A stretch of DNA of 64,000 bases, from positions 18,433-82,432 of IMG/VR virus record IMGVR_UViG_3300012359_000028. One strand, written 5' to 3'. Origin of the DNA: a virus. Under the pieces are notes generated by a model. That model ran no database searches. It was not told the DNA's origin and saw only the letters and a list, made by a program, of their open reading frames with translations. The position numbers were made by a program, and so were the translations under genes. Of the stretch, positions 41,727 through 50,847 are shown one piece after another (position 1 is the stretch's first letter; each line of letters starts with the position of its first letter).

Positions 41727-43027
41727 TTGATGACTCCGATGGCTTGCTGCATATACTGCACGAGTCCAGCAGCACCACGAGTTTTTGCAACATCATCAAG
41801 GAAGTCGATGAACTTTAGCCAGTCCATATAATCCCATGTCTTGCTGCTCGGCTTCACAGAATTGAATTGGCTAACGAATTTCCTCAACTGAATTTCAACA
41901 CCACCAATCGAAGCAACTGGAACCATTCCACCGCCCGGGAGAATCTCATTGCGATATTTCGCCAGTCGGGTCTTAATTTCTGCTTCCTGGACCGGGTTTA
42001 GCAATTTTTGAACGGTAGGCGGCATGACAGGTTGTGCCGGGAGTTGCGCAGGCGCAGATGTTTCCGTAACGGCTTCTTGAACTATACCACGAAGAATTTC
42101 ATTGCCCTTGTTTGCCATTGCTATACCAGCCACGATAATTTTTTCAGGAATTACTTGTGTTGGCACAGAATTAACAACAGGACTTGCTTCTTGAGTCGGT
42201 GTATTTAGAGTTATCTCAGCAGCTTTACGTTTGCGTTGCTTAGGAGGTTCGGCAGCCTGAGCTAACGGATGATCAGACGGAAGTGTCGCAGCGAGGTCTG
42301 CCACGGTCTTAAAATTCTCGCCTGCTACGATTGCAAGAGTTTCCGTCTTGACTGTAGCTAGAGCATCTTGAGCGGCTCGCTGTGCTGGAGTCGGTGTCCA
42401 ATTTTGTTTAAGATTTGGGAGCCCTAATGCCTTCCCAATTGCTTCTACCTGATCTGGCGGAAAAAGAGGACCGTCAAACGGTGGAGGCTCTACAACAGAT
42501 GGCGTCGGATTCGGCATTACAACTGGCTGCGTTGTGATCACGTCCAGCGGGGTGCTATTCACTAGCGCTGTACGATCATGGCTAACTTCACTTTCATCAA
42601 GAATCCCGCCGCCGACAAATTGAAGAGTCATTCTTCGAACTGCGCGAGTCTGCGCTGTCGCAATAGCATCGGATAACGTTTTGCCATGCAGCCCGTCAAT
42701 TTCAGCCGCGCCGATGGCTCGTTCTTCGCGAAGGTCTTTATCACGACCTACTGCGAGAAAACAAATTTGTCCAGATACTATATTCGGAAGAACCTCGATG
42801 GCTACCGTAGAGATGCCTCGATTTCGACGAAGTAAATCCGTCGCGCCCTTCTTTGCATAAAGGACTTCATGATAGCCTGTGCCATCTACATCCTTTGAAA
42901 TAAATGCCAGAAGGTTCAGATCGGGAGGGATGCCTAAAAATTCGCAGGCACCTCTGAGGTAACTGGCCTTTTGGTCCTCGCTGAGTCTTTCAAGATCATA
43001 CAGCGGAATGAATCTGTTGCTATCCAT
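41723..43027 (-). CDS. possible single-strand annealing/recombination protein
   Basis: The protein has 434 residues and a strong site (GGAGGTATTGTATG). The first 190 residues include FISKDVDGTGYHEVLYAKKGATDLLRR and ERAIGAAEIDGLHG, then DAIATAQTRAVRRMTLQFVGGGILDESEV. The last block is the region seen in several phage proteins near recombination genes (the 'A-x-T-K/R-A-x-R-R' helix). The rest is Pro/Ala-rich linker and a helical end. Neighbours are the helicase/nuclease pair and the DNA polymerase, so a role in strand annealing is plausible but not proven. Confidence 0.5.
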   Translation of the reverse strand: MDSNRFIPLYDLERLSEDQKASYLRGACEFLGIPPDLNLLAFISKDVDGTGYHEVLYAKKGATDLLRRNRGISTVAIEVLPNIVSGQICFLAVGRDKDLREERAIGAAEIDGLHGKTLSDAIATAQTRAVRRMTLQFVGGGILDESEVSHDRTALVNSTPLDVITTQPVVMPNPTPSVVEPPPFDGPLFPPDQVEAIGKALGLPNLKQNWTPTPAQRAAQDALATVKTETLAIVAGENFKTVADLAATLPSDHPLAQAAEPPKQRKRKAAEITLNTPTQEASPVVNSVPTQVIPEKIIVAGIAMANKGNEILRGIVQEAVTETSAPAQLPAQPVMPPTVQKLLNPVQEAEIKTRLAKYRNEILPGGGMVPVASIGGVEIQLRKFVSQFNSVKPSSKTWDYMDWLKFIDFLDDVAKTRGAAGLVQYMQQAIGVIK

Positions 43028-43056
43028 ACAATACCTCCAAAAAGAAAATTTGTCAA
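43028..43056 (-). promoter_or_regulatory. possible promoter overlapping RBS
   Basis: CTTGACA (TTGACA 43051-43056), 17-base spacer containing the GGAGG site, TATTGT (43028-43033) directly followed by ATG. A start seven bases after the -10 would fall inside the gene, so this may drive only a truncated product or be accidental. It does share the CTTGACA form of other promoters here. Confidence 0.3.
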
Positions 43057-43058
43057 GT

Positions 43059-45329
43059 TTACTTGTGGTAATACTGATCTTCGAATCCATCACAGCCTAA
43101 CAAAAGACCTGGAGCCCACCAAATTTTCGAACGCATCATTGCATCCATCTCAGGTAGACCTGGAGCAATAGGATCATCCCACGTTTCGGAGATACCCTCG
43201 TCATGTACATGACCGACTACTGGAAGCCCGGCTTCTTCAAACATTAACAATTTGAGAGCTAGAACATCTCGTGACCAGGCTTGATCAATGTTCTCAAGGA
43301 TTTTTCCGCCGTGACTGGTAACATAGCAATCCCACTGATGCGTTTCTTGATTCGCTCCATCATAGACAAGAGTTGGCTTATATACGTCTTCTCCAGACTC
43401 AGAATTTTTCCACGGCATTTTTGTTTCTTCAATTCTGGCATTGAAATAATGAAGGGCTCGTCCAGATGGCAATAGAATTCGGAGAATGTTTCGTCGTGTA
43501 CCATGATCGGTGATAGTGAGTTTATCAAATTTTATACATCCGCCTGGTCCCCATTCACGTCTAACGCGAACAGTTCCTTCAGCGAGTACATCTGCCACAA
43601 TTTTTTCGAGGTCATACCATGCTTGCTTAATTTCACTATAGACCATGCGAAATACTTTCGTAAGTTCAATCGATTTCTCTGGAGTAAGATCAACGCCCAT
43701 TTTCTCGGCATAGTCGAGAAGTCCAGTTTTGTGTAGGCGTCCGGTCTTCCAGTCAGTCTCAATTCGGCCCGCAGACAATCGATAGACGCCGCCAATAACA
43801 GCAGGCTTCGCATCCTGGCGCATTTTCTTAGCAATAGCTTTGATGGCTTTGTCTAAACTGTGGTAATCGGCTTCAAGTTTTTCATATGGAATGTTCTTCC
43901 ATTGTCCGGCAAAGGTGAGATAAGGGCAATTCCCATTCGGTTTCCCAGGTCTCGGAATGAAAACATCATTGAGTGGCTGGCATTCACACAAATAAGCAGC
44001 ATCACGAGTTTCAATTGCGTTCAAGTCACAGACATTCAGACGCTTGCCTTCGGACGCATCAAAAATTGTTCGAATCGTGTTCTTTATTGTTGCCAGAACA
44101 GAACCATAATCTACTTCCTCGGGAGTCAATTTGCCGAATCGTTTGATTATTCCGTCAAAATCCAATTTGAAAATGAGCGTCCGAGCCTCATTAACGATGT
44201 CTTCATCTTCGAATAGCGGCTCTGGTCTTGCCATATTATGCATCTGGACGGCGTTTCCACTCCATCGACCGCAGCGCGCCGAGCCCATGTAGATGAATTG
44301 GCCCCGGAGCCGGTCATCATCACAAAGTTGCCGAAGAACAGCAGTCAATTTCGTGTACGTAGTAGAACTAGCATTGAGTCTCATCTCCAAAATTTTTCGG
44401 CATTCGGGTGTCAGTGTCGTGCTGAACTTCAGGGCTGTCTTTACTGCATCCTTCTCCAAAGAATCCTCTTCATAACCCCGAGCCTGTACCCACGGTAGCA
44501 ACTGATTGCGAGAGTTTGAATTCTCTAGGTTGGTAATCTTATTCATCACCTTCTTGGTTTCGATCTTTGCCCGAGTCCCAAGTTCAAGACCGTTCGTGAC
44601 GAACTGCCGGTTAACATGAATTCCTCGATCATTCACTTTTTGATCGAAGAGCCATACCCTTCGTTCGAATTCAGGAAGAGGAAACACCCGCAGCAAAATT
44701 TCTCGGCGTGTAACTTCGCGCTCCGCCCTCACGTCCTGTTTGCAATACTCACAAAATTCTTCCCATTCTTGCGGATGCGTATTCCAGTCGTTGTATAAAC
44801 ACGTTGCAGAGATACCATTTGGATTTTTCTTGGTAGGTTTCTTAGCTTTCTTTATAACCGGAGTACAGAACAAATTTATGAGTTGATGCCCACGTTTGTC
44901 TTTTCCGAGGTCTCGGTCCAACCCGAGAATATCTGATATGGCATCCAGGTCGGCGGGTAGACTGAGCATCCGAGCAGAAGGCTGAGCATCTTGAAATCTT
45001 TCCGGTCCCAGGTTAAAACCATGTTTTCGAAATCCGAGTCGCTCAAAGGATGAGTTGAATGCAACAATGTCCACCTCCGGGGCTTTCAAGTATTCATGTA
45101 AATCCTGTGGCATCGGCTCTCCGGTCCAGATACGCCAGAGTTTTACGTCGAATGGATGTTCGATAAGGCAATCTCCGTATCCATAGGCGCACATTACCAT
45201 CTCAGTCGTCGAGTGCGACATATAGTTGTACAATCCAACGGAATACTTACCGTTGATATCTGTATAGCTGCGCGATTCGAAGTCTGCAAACAGCCTCTTC
45301 TTGCGCATCTCTTTGGCGAAGTCAATCAT
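43059..45329 (-). CDS. family A DNA polymerase
   Basis: The protein has 756 residues. An N-terminal DEDD 3'-5' exonuclease region starts with LFADFESRSYTD (D-F-E). The polymerase part has motif A LNVCDLNAIETRDAAYL (D-x-x-x-I-E-x-R), a motif B-like stretch KPAVIGGVYRLSAG, and motif C VVGHVHDEGIS (HDE). It synthesises phage DNA. The fingers and thumb are shorter than in bacterial Pol I and there is no 5' nuclease, as usual for phage enzymes. Overlaps the neighbour's stop by an ATGA. Confidence 0.9.
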   Translation of the reverse strand: MIDFAKEMRKKRLFADFESRSYTDINGKYSVGLYNYMSHSTTEMVMCAYGYGDCLIEHPFDVKLWRIWTGEPMPQDLHEYLKAPEVDIVAFNSSFERLGFRKHGFNLGPERFQDAQPSARMLSLPADLDAISDILGLDRDLGKDKRGHQLINLFCTPVIKKAKKPTKKNPNGISATCLYNDWNTHPQEWEEFCEYCKQDVRAEREVTRREILLRVFPLPEFERRVWLFDQKVNDRGIHVNRQFVTNGLELGTRAKIETKKVMNKITNLENSNSRNQLLPWVQARGYEEDSLEKDAVKTALKFSTTLTPECRKILEMRLNASSTTYTKLTAVLRQLCDDDRLRGQFIYMGSARCGRWSGNAVQMHNMARPEPLFEDEDIVNEARTLIFKLDFDGIIKRFGKLTPEEVDYGSVLATIKNTIRTIFDASEGKRLNVCDLNAIETRDAAYLCECQPLNDVFIPRPGKPNGNCPYLTFAGQWKNIPYEKLEADYHSLDKAIKAIAKKMRQDAKPAVIGGVYRLSAGRIETDWKTGRLHKTGLLDYAEKMGVDLTPEKSIELTKVFRMVYSEIKQAWYDLEKIVADVLAEGTVRVRREWGPGGCIKFDKLTITDHGTRRNILRILLPSGRALHYFNARIEETKMPWKNSESGEDVYKPTLVYDGANQETHQWDCYVTSHGGKILENIDQAWSRDVLALKLLMFEEAGLPVVGHVHDEGISETWDDPIAPGLPEMDAMMRSKIWWAPGLLLGCDGFEDQYYHK

Positions 45330-45556
45330 CGTATACCGATTACCCTAACAACTCGCGCTTTGTCCATCCACGGCCAATCATAAGCGAGGTTCTTACGATA
45401 TGTTTGGGTACGAGCAATGGCTTGGTATGCCTGACGCCGCGTTTCAAACAAAGTTGCATGGGTGCCGAACCAAAGTGTTTCATACTTTGAATCGTGTGCT
45501 TTAGCTGCACACATTACATCATCTTCAGCAATGACTATGAATCCTACTATTTTCAT
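45326..45556 (-). CDS. hypothetical protein
   Basis: The protein has 76 residues, alpha/beta (MKIVGFIVIAEDDVMCAA, ETLWFGTHATLFETRRQAYQAIAR), C-terminus basic. Placed between dUTPase and polymerase genes. No family recognised. Confidence 0.55.
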   Translation of the reverse strand: MKIVGFIVIAEDDVMCAAKAHDSKYETLWFGTHATLFETRRQAYQAIARTQTYRKNLAYDWPWMDKARVVRVIGIR

Positions 45557-45559
45557 GAT

Positions 45560-46159
45560 TTATCTCCCGCTTGAGCCCCAATGTTTTTCACCGCGCTCGC
45601 TTGGATCAAGTTCATCAACAACCTCTGGACCGCCTTCCGCAATAGGGACGAAAACGATTTGCGCGATTCTCTCTCCTGCACTAATGTAGTATTGCGGGTC
45701 CTCACACGTCACACCGATTGTCACCTCACCACGGAAACCGTTATCATAGACGCCGCCGTGCGTGAAGAGTTGTTCTATAGCCCGGCTGGAGCGATCCTTA
45801 ACAATAAAACCCCAACCATTCCGAGGTTGAATTGCAATGCCGGTCTGAACTAGGGTTAGATGCCCTTTCCAGACTGTATAAGGAGCTATAGCATAGACAT
45901 CCCAACCCAAGTCACCGTAGTATGCTTTCGTTGGCACCATGGCGTTCGAATGAAGTTTCTTCACCTTGAAGAGCGGTTCGAATGTCGGAGTCCAAAAATA
46001 CTTTATTGGCAAGTCCCAATTGTTTCCGCCCCCAACTGATGGAATGATAAATGTCGTAAGTGCTCCGTCCGCAGACCGAGGTACCGTATAATCGGGTAAC
46101 CACGATCCAGCATTGTGAGTGAAATTCGTCGTATCCTTACCTGTGATTACAAACCCCAT
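45560..46159 (-). CDS. dut: dUTP diphosphatase
   Basis: The protein has 199 residues. All five trimeric dUTPase motifs are recognisable: GDLGWDVYA (I), KDRSSRA (II), GGVYDNGFRGEV (III, with the catalytic Asp and substrate-binding aromatic), GERIAQIVF (IV) and RGEKHWGSSGR (V). About 75 N-terminal residues precede motif I, longer than usual. It hydrolyses dUTP to dUMP, keeping uracil out of phage DNA. Lies between polymerase and primase genes. Confidence 0.9.
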   Translation of the reverse strand: MGFVITGKDTTNFTHNAGSWLPDYTVPRSADGALTTFIIPSVGGGNNWDLPIKYFWTPTFEPLFKVKKLHSNAMVPTKAYYGDLGWDVYAIAPYTVWKGHLTLVQTGIAIQPRNGWGFIVKDRSSRAIEQLFTHGGVYDNGFRGEVTIGVTCEDPQYYISAGERIAQIVFVPIAEGGPEVVDELDPSERGEKHWGSSGR

Positions 46160-48268
46160 TTATCCCTCCTGCTTAAGTAGATATGTCATTGCTGGCCGCT
46201 GATCTTCCGGTTTGCGCCCAGGCATAGCCCCGATAGCCGCACGCTCGTCGATTACTTTTTCAAGAATCAGGCCGTGGTATGCTCTATACCAACGATCCGA
46301 TCCTAATCGATCCGAGCGCATGGCTTTCTTCAGGTCCCGAGTTATCATCTTGCCGTGATTGCGACGGAGTTCATGGACAATCCCCATCTGATCCTTGCCT
46401 TGACTTGTCTCAGCCTGAATTGGATCAAGAAATTTCTGCGTTCGATTGCGATATTCAACCAGGGCACGAGCACGTTCACAGCAGTCCGCGTCAATGGCAT
46501 CTCTACCCAAATCAACCGCAAAGTAAAGACTAAAATTTTCGAACATAGCGAGGCTACGCGGATCGATGCCTCTGGCTTTGCCCTGCGCGTCAGTATAATC
46601 CTCATAATCAAAAATGCCGTCGTGTTGTGTCATCGCCGTTTCGATCATCTTCCGCGTCGACTCGGAATCAAGAACGGGCTCAGAATATAGACCGCTCTCG
46701 CGCTCTTCCTCTGGCGATAACAAAAAGAACATACGGTCATTCAATCCACTGTCCTCATTCGACAAATTGGACCAGAGTTGCGGAAATTTACGGTCTGTCG
46801 TACACCATAGCCAACTGAAGCAATATGTCCCGGCTGAAAATCGAAATGAATCCTTGTTCGATTTAATCTCATTCGCGAAATCTCTACTGTCATAAATCGA
46901 ACAAATATCTTCGACGAAAGAACTGTGCTCAATCCTGCCTTTCGCAACGAATTTACCTAACTCGTCGTAGTAGAGGACGGCATGAGTTGCATGGCAATCT
47001 TTCAATCGAAGACCAAGACCTTCCGGGCTGCCTGGCGAAAGAATAATAGTCTTATCACCCGCCATCTTTGCATCCTTGAGAGCCTTGCCCATTTGAATGA
47101 AATAATTTTGAGCCAGTTCACAACTCGATGACTTGTAAAAATGCCCATATGGCGCAATCACGCCAAGAAACAAATTCGGCATTCGTGCTTGCTGCGATTT
47201 CAATTTGACTCGTCCCGCAATCGTATTCAGGAACATCAATACAGCAGGCATCCAGATCAACTCCTCATATTTATCTGACGCCGCAGCAGCAGGCTTAACC
47301 AGATTTTCATAAAGCGATGTTTCGTTCATCACCCATTTCGGAAAGGCTGGTCGGAATGCCACTTCAGCATCATCGACTTCCGGTTCCGTCGTAAAATCTG
47401 AACCGCTAATTTGTCCGCTTGGGATTTGCACTGTTGTCTGGGAAGAAAGAGAAACATCCGACCCAACGGGAATGCCGTTATGCAATACGCGAGTGTCAAC
47501 TATAGGTTTTCTGCCGATGCTGTGCGCAATCTTGGCACACATTTCTCTATAATCGGAACCATAATCTTCACACCTCTTCTCACAGATTTCGATCAGCGCA
47601 TCAGCAAGGGTACTCTCTTCCATACCATCCTGCCGAAGTTTCCCGGCAATGCGTGTCAATTCATTGTCGTGCGATCCGCGAGGAATTTTCGGTCCATCAG
47701 AGCGAGCAGTCAGCGGAAGTTTCGCATTCTCGGTCAGATTTTTCTTGATCCAATCAATAAGCCACTGAGGTGCTTCCGTGATCGGCGCTGCTGAACGCAC
47801 TTCATAAACTACTTGAGTCTCAGGATGGACACTACCAGGACCCACAACATAAGCATGATTTAACCGCGCACTGCATTGCTCTTTACCATTCACGTCTTTA
47901 AGACTATAGTAGGATTTTGCCGCAGCAAGTTCGATGCTGGCATTATTATGTCGCCAATACAGATGTCCACGGCCGGGGCGAGAGCGAACTATGAATGTCT
48001 GAGGAAATTTCTGGCCTGTCTCTTTTTGTATGCGAGACCACATTGCAGGGTCATCTATCTCAAGTATCCAGGTACCATTCGATTCAGCTTTCGCAACTGC
48101 GGCGCAGTTTGCATTCGGAAACTCTGTATCCCATCGCAGTATCTGCGCAGAATCAGTTGTGGCAAGAGTAGGCCAGTCGGGCGAAAATGCAATTTTGGTA
48201 CGCGGTCTAAGAGGAATGACCGGAACACCGCGCTCGATTAAAGGCTGTATGATATCTTTGAAAGACAT
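46160..48268 (-). CDS. prim-pol / DUF3987-type replication protein
   Basis: The protein has 702 residues. N-terminal part resembles archaeal-eukaryotic-type bifunctional primase-polymerases: GVPVIPLRPRTKIAF, ILEIDDPAMW with acidic pair, SRPGRGHLYWRH. The C-terminal 380 residues resemble the DUF3987 helicase-like domain, but its ATP-binding loop reads GVIAPYGHFYKSSSCELAQ, without the usual G-K-[S/T]. AVLYYDELGKF acts as a Walker B-like element. Probably primes and opens DNA for the polymerase encoded downstream. The degenerate loop may weaken ATP hydrolysis. Preceded by a structured leader. Confidence 0.75.
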   Translation of the reverse strand: MSFKDIIQPLIERGVPVIPLRPRTKIAFSPDWPTLATTDSAQILRWDTEFPNANCAAVAKAESNGTWILEIDDPAMWSRIQKETGQKFPQTFIVRSRPGRGHLYWRHNNASIELAAAKSYYSLKDVNGKEQCSARLNHAYVVGPGSVHPETQVVYEVRSAAPITEAPQWLIDWIKKNLTENAKLPLTARSDGPKIPRGSHDNELTRIAGKLRQDGMEESTLADALIEICEKRCEDYGSDYREMCAKIAHSIGRKPIVDTRVLHNGIPVGSDVSLSSQTTVQIPSGQISGSDFTTEPEVDDAEVAFRPAFPKWVMNETSLYENLVKPAAAASDKYEELIWMPAVLMFLNTIAGRVKLKSQQARMPNLFLGVIAPYGHFYKSSSCELAQNYFIQMGKALKDAKMAGDKTIILSPGSPEGLGLRLKDCHATHAVLYYDELGKFVAKGRIEHSSFVEDICSIYDSRDFANEIKSNKDSFRFSAGTYCFSWLWCTTDRKFPQLWSNLSNEDSGLNDRMFFLLSPEEERESGLYSEPVLDSESTRKMIETAMTQHDGIFDYEDYTDAQGKARGIDPRSLAMFENFSLYFAVDLGRDAIDADCCERARALVEYRNRTQKFLDPIQAETSQGKDQMGIVHELRRNHGKMITRDLKKAMRSDRLGSDRWYRAYHGLILEKVIDERAAIGAMPGRKPEDQRPAMTYLLKQEG

Positions 48269-48286
48269 TAAGCCTCATAAGAAAGT

Positions 48287-48343
48287 GGTGGGGCTTACCT
48301 CCACCGAACGTCTTACGCCGTTCAGCGCCGTAGTTTCCCCACC
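48287..48343 (-). promoter_or_regulatory. structured RNA leader candidate
   Basis: On the minus strand, a perfect 7-bp outer stem GGTGGGG / CCCCACC (48337-48343 with 48287-48293) encloses AAACTACGGCG, an inner 7-bp stem CTGAACG / CGTTCGG (48319-48325 with 48304-48310, one G-U) with loop GCGTAAGA, and the purine-rich TGGAGGTAAG on the 3' side. It fills most of the only sizeable non-coding gap in the replication operon, 19 bases before the primase start. Layout resembles a small riboswitch or protein-binding leader; no known class recognised. Confidence 0.5.
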
Positions 48344-48382
48344 TTGGGTTACGGTATCCTTTTCAGGATATCTTCATTCACA

Positions 48383-48979
48383 CTAAAAAGGTATATCTTC
48401 GTCGGCAATCTCCACCTGCGCCTGATTTACATTTGACGTGACGCCAGATAGAGCCGGACTTGATACTTGAGTCGGCTGCCCCTGTTGGCCCGACTGCTTC
48501 GGACGATCCTTTTCACGTACATAACCAGTCGGAACTGCGGGAACCAGTGACATCATGGCAGGAGGCACCGGCATCATGGCAGCAATGGTGCGAAATTCTC
48601 CCATTGGTCCATTGGTTACCAGGACGAGTTGATTGACACGATCCATAAAAAATTCGTCATCAAACGGAGTCGGAATCTTGTCGGCTCCGCCAAAGACTTG
48701 CTCAGCCAACTTATACATCCGGCTGGCTTGATACTTCGTTGGAGGCGTCATCTTTGAGGGCGGCTGCTCCATATGACGGAACTGGCGACCTTCGCTATCG
48801 ACAACTGACAGGCCCTGACCCGGCACCGGAGCGACAACCCAAACAATGCGTGTTCGAACTTGTGCTGGAAAGCCGCCCTTTGACGGCACGGAGCCAAGTT
48901 CAACAACATCGATGGTACGGCCAAGCCAAATACCGGGGCTCGGCTTCTCAAACTTCTTACCGCCTGTAGCGATCAACAT
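48383..48979 (-). CDS. single-stranded DNA-binding-like protein
   Basis: The protein has 198 residues. The N-terminal region is OB-like (GIWLGRTIDVVELG, TRIVWVVAPV). It ends with a linker rich in Pro, Gln and Ser and the acidic tip ADEDIPF, the SSB C-terminal signature that recruits other replication proteins. Probably binds single-stranded phage DNA. First gene before the primase leader. Confidence 0.75.
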   Translation of the reverse strand: MLIATGGKKFEKPSPGIWLGRTIDVVELGSVPSKGGFPAQVRTRIVWVVAPVPGQGLSVVDSEGRQFRHMEQPPSKMTPPTKYQASRMYKLAEQVFGGADKIPTPFDDEFFMDRVNQLVLVTNGPMGEFRTIAAMMPVPPAMMSLVPAVPTGYVREKDRPKQSGQQGQPTQVSSPALSGVTSNVNQAQVEIADEDIPF

Positions 48980-49002
48980 ATTGATATACTTCCTTTGCCT
49001 AT

Positions 49003-49317
49003 TTAGGCTTGTGGATTAAACGTCCAAATTCCGATCTTATTTGCATGACGTGAGACCCGAACCGACTTCTTGTAGCCAACGAATGACCAGCCAGCACCCC
49101 GAAAAATAGCTCCCGCCGCGTTGCCGAGTTCAGTTGAATCAATCCTGCGTAGTTCAAGTTCGGTTGCAACTTCGTCAGCATTCGTGGTTCCATTTGTCAC
49201 AGCCTGTGCTTTTGCAATCGCCCGAGCCGTCGCAAGAATTTTTCTCCGATGCGCGGCTGCTTGAGCGATGCCAGCATCCCTCGCTGCTTCAGATTGCTTT
49301 GCTCCTAACGTGATCAT
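49003..49317 (-). CDS. hypothetical protein
   Basis: The protein has 104 residues with a strong site (GAGGAGGAATAATG). Helical N-terminus (EAARDAGIAQAAAHRRKILATAR) and a beta end with SFVGYKKSVRVSRHANKIG. Possibly nucleic-acid binding. No family recognised. Confidence 0.5.
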   Translation of the reverse strand: MITLGAKQSEAARDAGIAQAAAHRRKILATARAIAKAQAVTNGTTNADEVATELELRRIDSTELGNAAGAIFRGAGWSFVGYKKSVRVSRHANKIGIWTFNPQA

Positions 49318-49484
49318 TATTCCTCCTCGACTTCTTCGATTTGTTCTTCGAAAAGACGCTCTTCTGCTATGTATCTATAGTTGTGCATCCTCTCATCAAT
49401 TATGTCGGAGTGCTCATCAGAGATATGATTAATAGCTGAATCGCTGTTTTTGAATTTCGCGCCGTCGAGTTTACAAATCAACAT
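49317..49484 (-). CDS. 55-residue acidic protein
   Basis: Starts within two bases after the exonuclease stop and ends on the start codon of the downstream gene (TAATG). Acidic helix (EERLFEEQIEEVEEE) at the C-terminus. Function unknown. Confidence 0.5.
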   Translation of the reverse strand: MLICKLDGAKFKNSDSAINHISDEHSDIIDERMHNYRYIAEERLFEEQIEEVEEE

Positions 49485-49485
49485 T

Positions 49486-50223
49486 TTAGCCCCAAAGTTG
49501 CCGGATATTTAGGTCTCGCCGGATTGATACATCAAACGGCGCTTCTTTCGCAATTGCGTCTACGTCAATCTCTTTCACAGCCTTCCACCAAATGTGACCC
49601 GGCTGATCATTCCAATGAAACTTCCTATCCTTCGCCTGTTGATTGTTGTCGCGATCCTGTAAACTTTGGAGGATCACAATAGGCGACTTGGCGCGTTCAA
49701 CAATCTTGTCGAATACTGGCAAACGATTCTCGATCAATTTCAGCGTCGTTTGGCAATCCGCCAAAGCACAATGCGGTGAGAGATTTAAGAAACCATCGTC
49801 AGCCGCCATATGTTGGAGTTGGCGACCCTGGACACCAGGCAGGTCCCACATTGTATCGATCAGCACCATAGGCGGAAGGATTGCATTATAGCGATTCGTC
49901 CAGTTACGCAACATCTCCCAGTCAAACTGATTGATGTTATGACCAGCAACCGCATCTACTTTCTTCAACCAGTCGAGAATTCCCAATAACGAATCTTGTT
50001 CGTCATAGCCAAACTTTTTTAGCATCGCCAACATCACTGCCGGATTGACGTGCATCTTCTCGGCCGCCTGAGCACAAATTGGACGATCTGTTGCGACAAG
50101 ATAACCAGTCGATTCAAGCACCCGCTGTTGACTTGTACTATAGATAATTTGACCTGCTTCCCAAACACGATCCTGAAGTGGATCAGTACCGGTTGTCTCA
50201 AAATCGAGAATGCCAAGAATCAT
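49486..50223 (-). CDS. DnaQ-like 3'-5' exonuclease (DEDDh)
   Basis: The protein has 245 residues. Exo I ILDFETTGTDP (D-x-E), Exo II AVAGHNINQFDWEML, Exo III SPHCALADCQTTLKL (H-x(4)-D), the DEDDh signature. Removes nucleotides from 3' ends, either as polymerase proofreader, RNA/DNA trimming factor or host-DNA degrader. The C-terminal ~70 residues are extra. Lies in the replication operon. Confidence 0.85.
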   Translation of the reverse strand: MILGILDFETTGTDPLQDRVWEAGQIIYSTSQQRVLESTGYLVATDRPICAQAAEKMHVNPAVMLAMLKKFGYDEQDSLLGILDWLKKVDAVAGHNINQFDWEMLRNWTNRYNAILPPMVLIDTMWDLPGVQGRQLQHMAADDGFLNLSPHCALADCQTTLKLIENRLPVFDKIVERAKSPIVILQSLQDRDNNQQAKDRKFHWNDQPGHIWWKAVKEIDVDAIAKEAPFDVSIRRDLNIRQLWG

Positions 50224-50227
50224 CAGT

Positions 50228-50443
50228 TCACCTAGTCTTTAGAATTTCTAAAAATTCTGGATTATTTCCTTTGTACGGCGCATCCGGGTCCTCGATGTAC
50301 CACTTATCAAGAATTTTGGATATGGCCGGGCCATTCGGCCCATTTGGACCTTCTTTATGCTCGGTGTGCAGAACTTCGCTGATCGTGAGATTGCTCAGCA
50401 AGTCATACATATCGTATGGGTGAATTGGAATTGGTGTATTCAT
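50228..50443 (-). CDS. 71-residue hypothetical protein
   Basis: Short acidic protein with PNGPNGPAISKILDKWYIEDPDAPYKG, ending in FLEILKTR. Starts on the upstream gene's stop. No family recognised. Confidence 0.55.
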   Translation of the reverse strand: MNTPIPIHPYDMYDLLSNLTISEVLHTEHKEGPNGPNGPAISKILDKWYIEDPDAPYKGNNPEFLEILKTR

Positions 50444-50838
50444 TAGTTCACCGTATCACCATTGATAATCGTCGTGCCCGGCTCTTCCGTTTCAAACATC
50501 GCCAGATCAGGAGGAAGCGTTGGCGGAGGCACTACAAGTGGTTTAACGATGCAATCAATATATGCGATCATGTGCTTCGGAACGCCCATGCGCTGATCGA
50601 ATCGAATCTTTGTGCCGTCCTGCATCTTACCCGGATTCTTCGGAACGACCATCCCATGTTCCATCAGTTGAAACGTGAGGACATTAACAAATTGTTTGAG
50701 ACCGACCTTCTCACCCTGTGTTTGGGGCTCATAATCTTCCTTCTCAAATTCCGAAATCACATCATAGTAGACTTCCCGAGGCATCACTACGCCGGGCTGC
50801 TGAATGACATGACCGACGAAACGAATGAAGTATCGCAT
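50443..50838 (-). CDS. hypothetical protein
   Basis: The protein has 131 residues with AAGGAGACACATG. Mixed, with FIRFVGHVIQQPGVVMPREVYYDVISE and a Pro/acidic end (PPPTLPPDLAMFETEEPG). No domain recognised. Confidence 0.5.
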   Translation of the reverse strand: MRYFIRFVGHVIQQPGVVMPREVYYDVISEFEKEDYEPQTQGEKVGLKQFVNVLTFQLMEHGMVVPKNPGKMQDGTKIRFDQRMGVPKHMIAYIDCIVKPLVVPPPTLPPDLAMFETEEPGTTIINGDTVN

Positions 50839-50847
50839 GTGTCTCCT

